From JACRCT01 sp049841135 (GTDB lineage Bacteria; Myxococcota; Myxococcia; Myxococcales; UBA5297), in the NCBI GenBank assembly GCA_049841135.1, contig JASGHK010000005.1:310001-374000 (forward strand): DNA of 64,000 bases, written 5' to 3'. Under the pieces are notes generated by a model. The model had not been told where the DNA came from. It searched no databases and was given only the letters and a program-made list of their open reading frames with translations. The position numbers and the translations under genes were made by a program. Below, in pieces: positions 62,703-64,000 of the stretch (its first letter is position 1; every line of letters begins with the position of its first letter).

Positions 62703-63914
62703 TCAGACACCTGGAAAAGGCCGGTTGCTTTCTTCCACGCCAATCACGATTCGGTCCGCAGCGGCTGCCGCCCGCCCCTCCGCCTCCGCTGCGCTCGCCC
62801 CCTCGGCGATGACGAAGCCTGGACGCTCCAAGCTAGAGGTGACTGCGGACACATGGTCGCCCGGTTTCACATCGATTTCCAGACGGACGACTCCGGGCGT
62901 ACCGCGGGCCGCCTCTTCCCCCTCGACCGACCGCACGATCCCTGGCTTGCCTAGGACGTACCGGATGGCGGCTCCGCGCCCGAATTTCGGCTGCCAGTCG
63001 GGTTGCTCACCGAGCGCAATGCGGATGATTGCCTCGACCATGTCCACGCCCGTCGAGCGGGGCACCAACTCGGTCGTGATGAAGTCTCCGCCGAGCCGCG
63101 AGCCAATTTCCATGATGCGCGGGCCGTCCCGGCCCACCCTGATCTCGACGTGCCCAGCCGAGTTGTCGATTCCCAACGCGTTGAGGCCCGCGAGCGTCGC
63201 CTGGCGGATCGCATCTTGGTCGCCCTGCGACAACCGCGACGGCTCGACATGCCCGGACTCGACCCAGAAGGGATCGCCAGTCGTTCGCTTGTCGGTGATG
63301 GTGATGATTCGATGTTCGCCGCGGAAGCTCAGGGTTTCGACGCTGACCTCGGGACCTTCGACGAACTCCTCAACCAATATCTCGTCGCTCCCGGCGATGC
63401 TCGAGGCGTGCTTGTAGCCGGCTGCGACCTGGTCGTTCCGAGCCACCTTGAAGATCCCGCGGCTGCCCGAGCTTGCCGGCGGCTTCAGAATTACCGGGAG
63501 CCCGATGCGGTCCGCCGCATCGCGAGCCTCGGCGAGCGAGCGGACGCGAGAGAATCGCGGAATTGGCGCTCCGCCGCAGGCGAAAGCCTCGCGCATCTTT
63601 CCCTTGTGCGTCGCGGCCTCCGCTGCTTCCACCGAGACAGCACAAAGGCCTAACTCCCGGCTGGCGGCCGCGACCCCACGGACCGGCAGGTCCGTGCAGA
63701 GCGTCACGATCCCGGCGGCGCGCTCGCGCCGCGCGGTCTCGATGATTCCTTGCACGTCGTGTGTATCGACTTGGTGAGCCTGGTCGGCATGCAAGAGAGC
63801 AGGCGCATTGAGATTCCGGTCGAGGCCGACGACCCGAAGGCCCATGCGCTTGCCTGTCGTGTAGGCGGGCGTCTGGAGCCGTCCCGCGCCTATGACGAGT
63901 AGGGTCCTAGCCAT
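62703..63914 (-). CDS. ATP-grasp domain protein, carbamoyl-phosphate-synthase-like
   Basis: A 403-residue ATP-grasp ligase. The N-terminal Rossmann-like part reads TLLVIGAGRLQTPAYTTGKR and VGLDRNLNAPALLHADQAHQ. The ATP-grasp core follows: KGKMREAFACGGAPIPRFSR, LPVILKPPASSGSRGIFKVA, DEILVEEFVEGPEVSVETLS, and the metal-binding HVEIRVGRDGPRIMEIGSRL. Such enzymes join a carboxylate to an amine at the cost of ATP; in glycan loci they may activate amino acids or make modified sugars. The partner is unknown; tight linkage to a sugar transferase and a FemAB-like gene suggests one shared modification. Confidence 0.87.
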   Translation of the reverse strand: MARTLLVIGAGRLQTPAYTTGKRMGLRVVGLDRNLNAPALLHADQAHQVDTHDVQGIIETARRERAAGIVTLCTDLPVRGVAAASRELGLCAVSVEAAEAATHKGKMREAFACGGAPIPRFSRVRSLAEARDAADRIGLPVILKPPASSGSRGIFKVARNDQVAAGYKHASSIAGSDEILVEEFVEGPEVSVETLSFRGEHRIITITDKRTTGDPFWVESGHVEPSRLSQGDQDAIRQATLAGLNALGIDNSAGHVEIRVGRDGPRIMEIGSRLGGDFITTELVPRSTGVDMVEAIIRIALGEQPDWQPKFGRGAAIRYVLGKPGIVRSVEGEEAARGTPGVVRLEIDVKPGDHVSAVTSSLERPGFVIAEGASAAEAEGRAAAAADRIVIGVEESNRPFPGV

Positions 63915-63961
63915 GGTGCCCGCTATAGCTTCGCGTCTGTCGCTGCGTCAAGGCGGCCCAT

Positions 63962-64000
63962 TCAGGCCTTGAGATCCAGGATGACGACCGGCACCTGCTC
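63962..64000 (-). CDS. 3' end of a further minus-strand gene (partial)
   Basis: Reading in from the window edge, the minus strand gives EQVPVVILDLKA then TGA at 63964-63962, 48 bases before the start of the ATP-grasp gene. The short hydrophobic-acidic tail looks coding and fits an operon continuing beyond the window, but 12 residues are too few to identify it. Confidence 0.4.
   Translation of the reverse strand, partial: EQVPVVILDLKA

Overview
The window is high-GC bacterial chromosome with long lipoproteins, cysteine-rich and lamin-tail (LTD) surface proteins, dispersed palindromic repeats and a large polysaccharide locus. This combination suggests a myxobacterium-like member of Myxococcota. 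That is inferred from gene content and composition; no rRNA or other marker gene is present. I see no tRNA, rRNA or CRISPR array.

Layout. 0-4.7 kb: a secreted helical-repeat protein and a predicted nucleotidyltransferase. 5-9 kb: tcdA, rarD and two small membrane proteins, separated by two families of palindromic repeats. 9.2-11.7 kb: a complete IS4-type insertion sequence carrying a DUF4338/DruA-like passenger gene, with recognisable inverted ends and a 12-bp target duplication inside one of the palindromic repeats. 11.7-22 kb: first glycan block, all on the minus strand: O-antigen ligase/polymerase with TPR tail, UbiA-type prenyltransferase, UDP-glucose dehydrogenase, a degenerate nucleotidyltransferase, GDP-fucose synthase and GDP-mannose dehydratase. 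22-34.4 kb: mixed accessory genes (coiled-coil proteins, a beta-propeller lipoprotein, an SNF2 helicase, a decayed Rpn-type nuclease). 34.6-41.6 kb: an exact head-to-tail duplication of a 3,531-bp unit encoding a 1,124-residue cysteine-repeat LTD lipoprotein. 41.9-56.3 kb: second glycan block on the minus strand, making a CDP-3,6-dideoxyhexose (rfbF, rfbH, rfbG plus a TPP enzyme that could add a carbon branch) and probably an N-formylated amino sugar (CapD/WbpM dehydratase, DegT aminotransferase, formyltransferase), with a glycosyltransferase. In it, rfbH is split by an IS21-type element (istA/istB) with a 6-bp target duplication. 56.4-60.4 kb: a divergent 1,309-residue lipoprotein with LTD. 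60.9-64 kb: FemAB/GNAT-like transferase, initiating sugar-phosphate transferase and ATP-grasp protein in a tight minus-strand operon.

How it works together. The two minus-strand blocks provide nucleotide-sugar precursors (UDP-glucuronate, GDP-fucose, a CDP-dideoxyhexose, a formamido sugar), a lipid-carrier initiating transferase and a polymerase/ligase, so the window is largely a cell-surface glycan locus. The large LTD lipoproteins are likely surface partners or adhesins.

Caution. At least 18 positions show a gene changing reading frame by one or two bases, including one in a run of seven G. They occur in otherwise healthy conserved genes, so many are probably sequence errors. I give whole-gene spans where the two halves clearly belong together and state where the frame changes.
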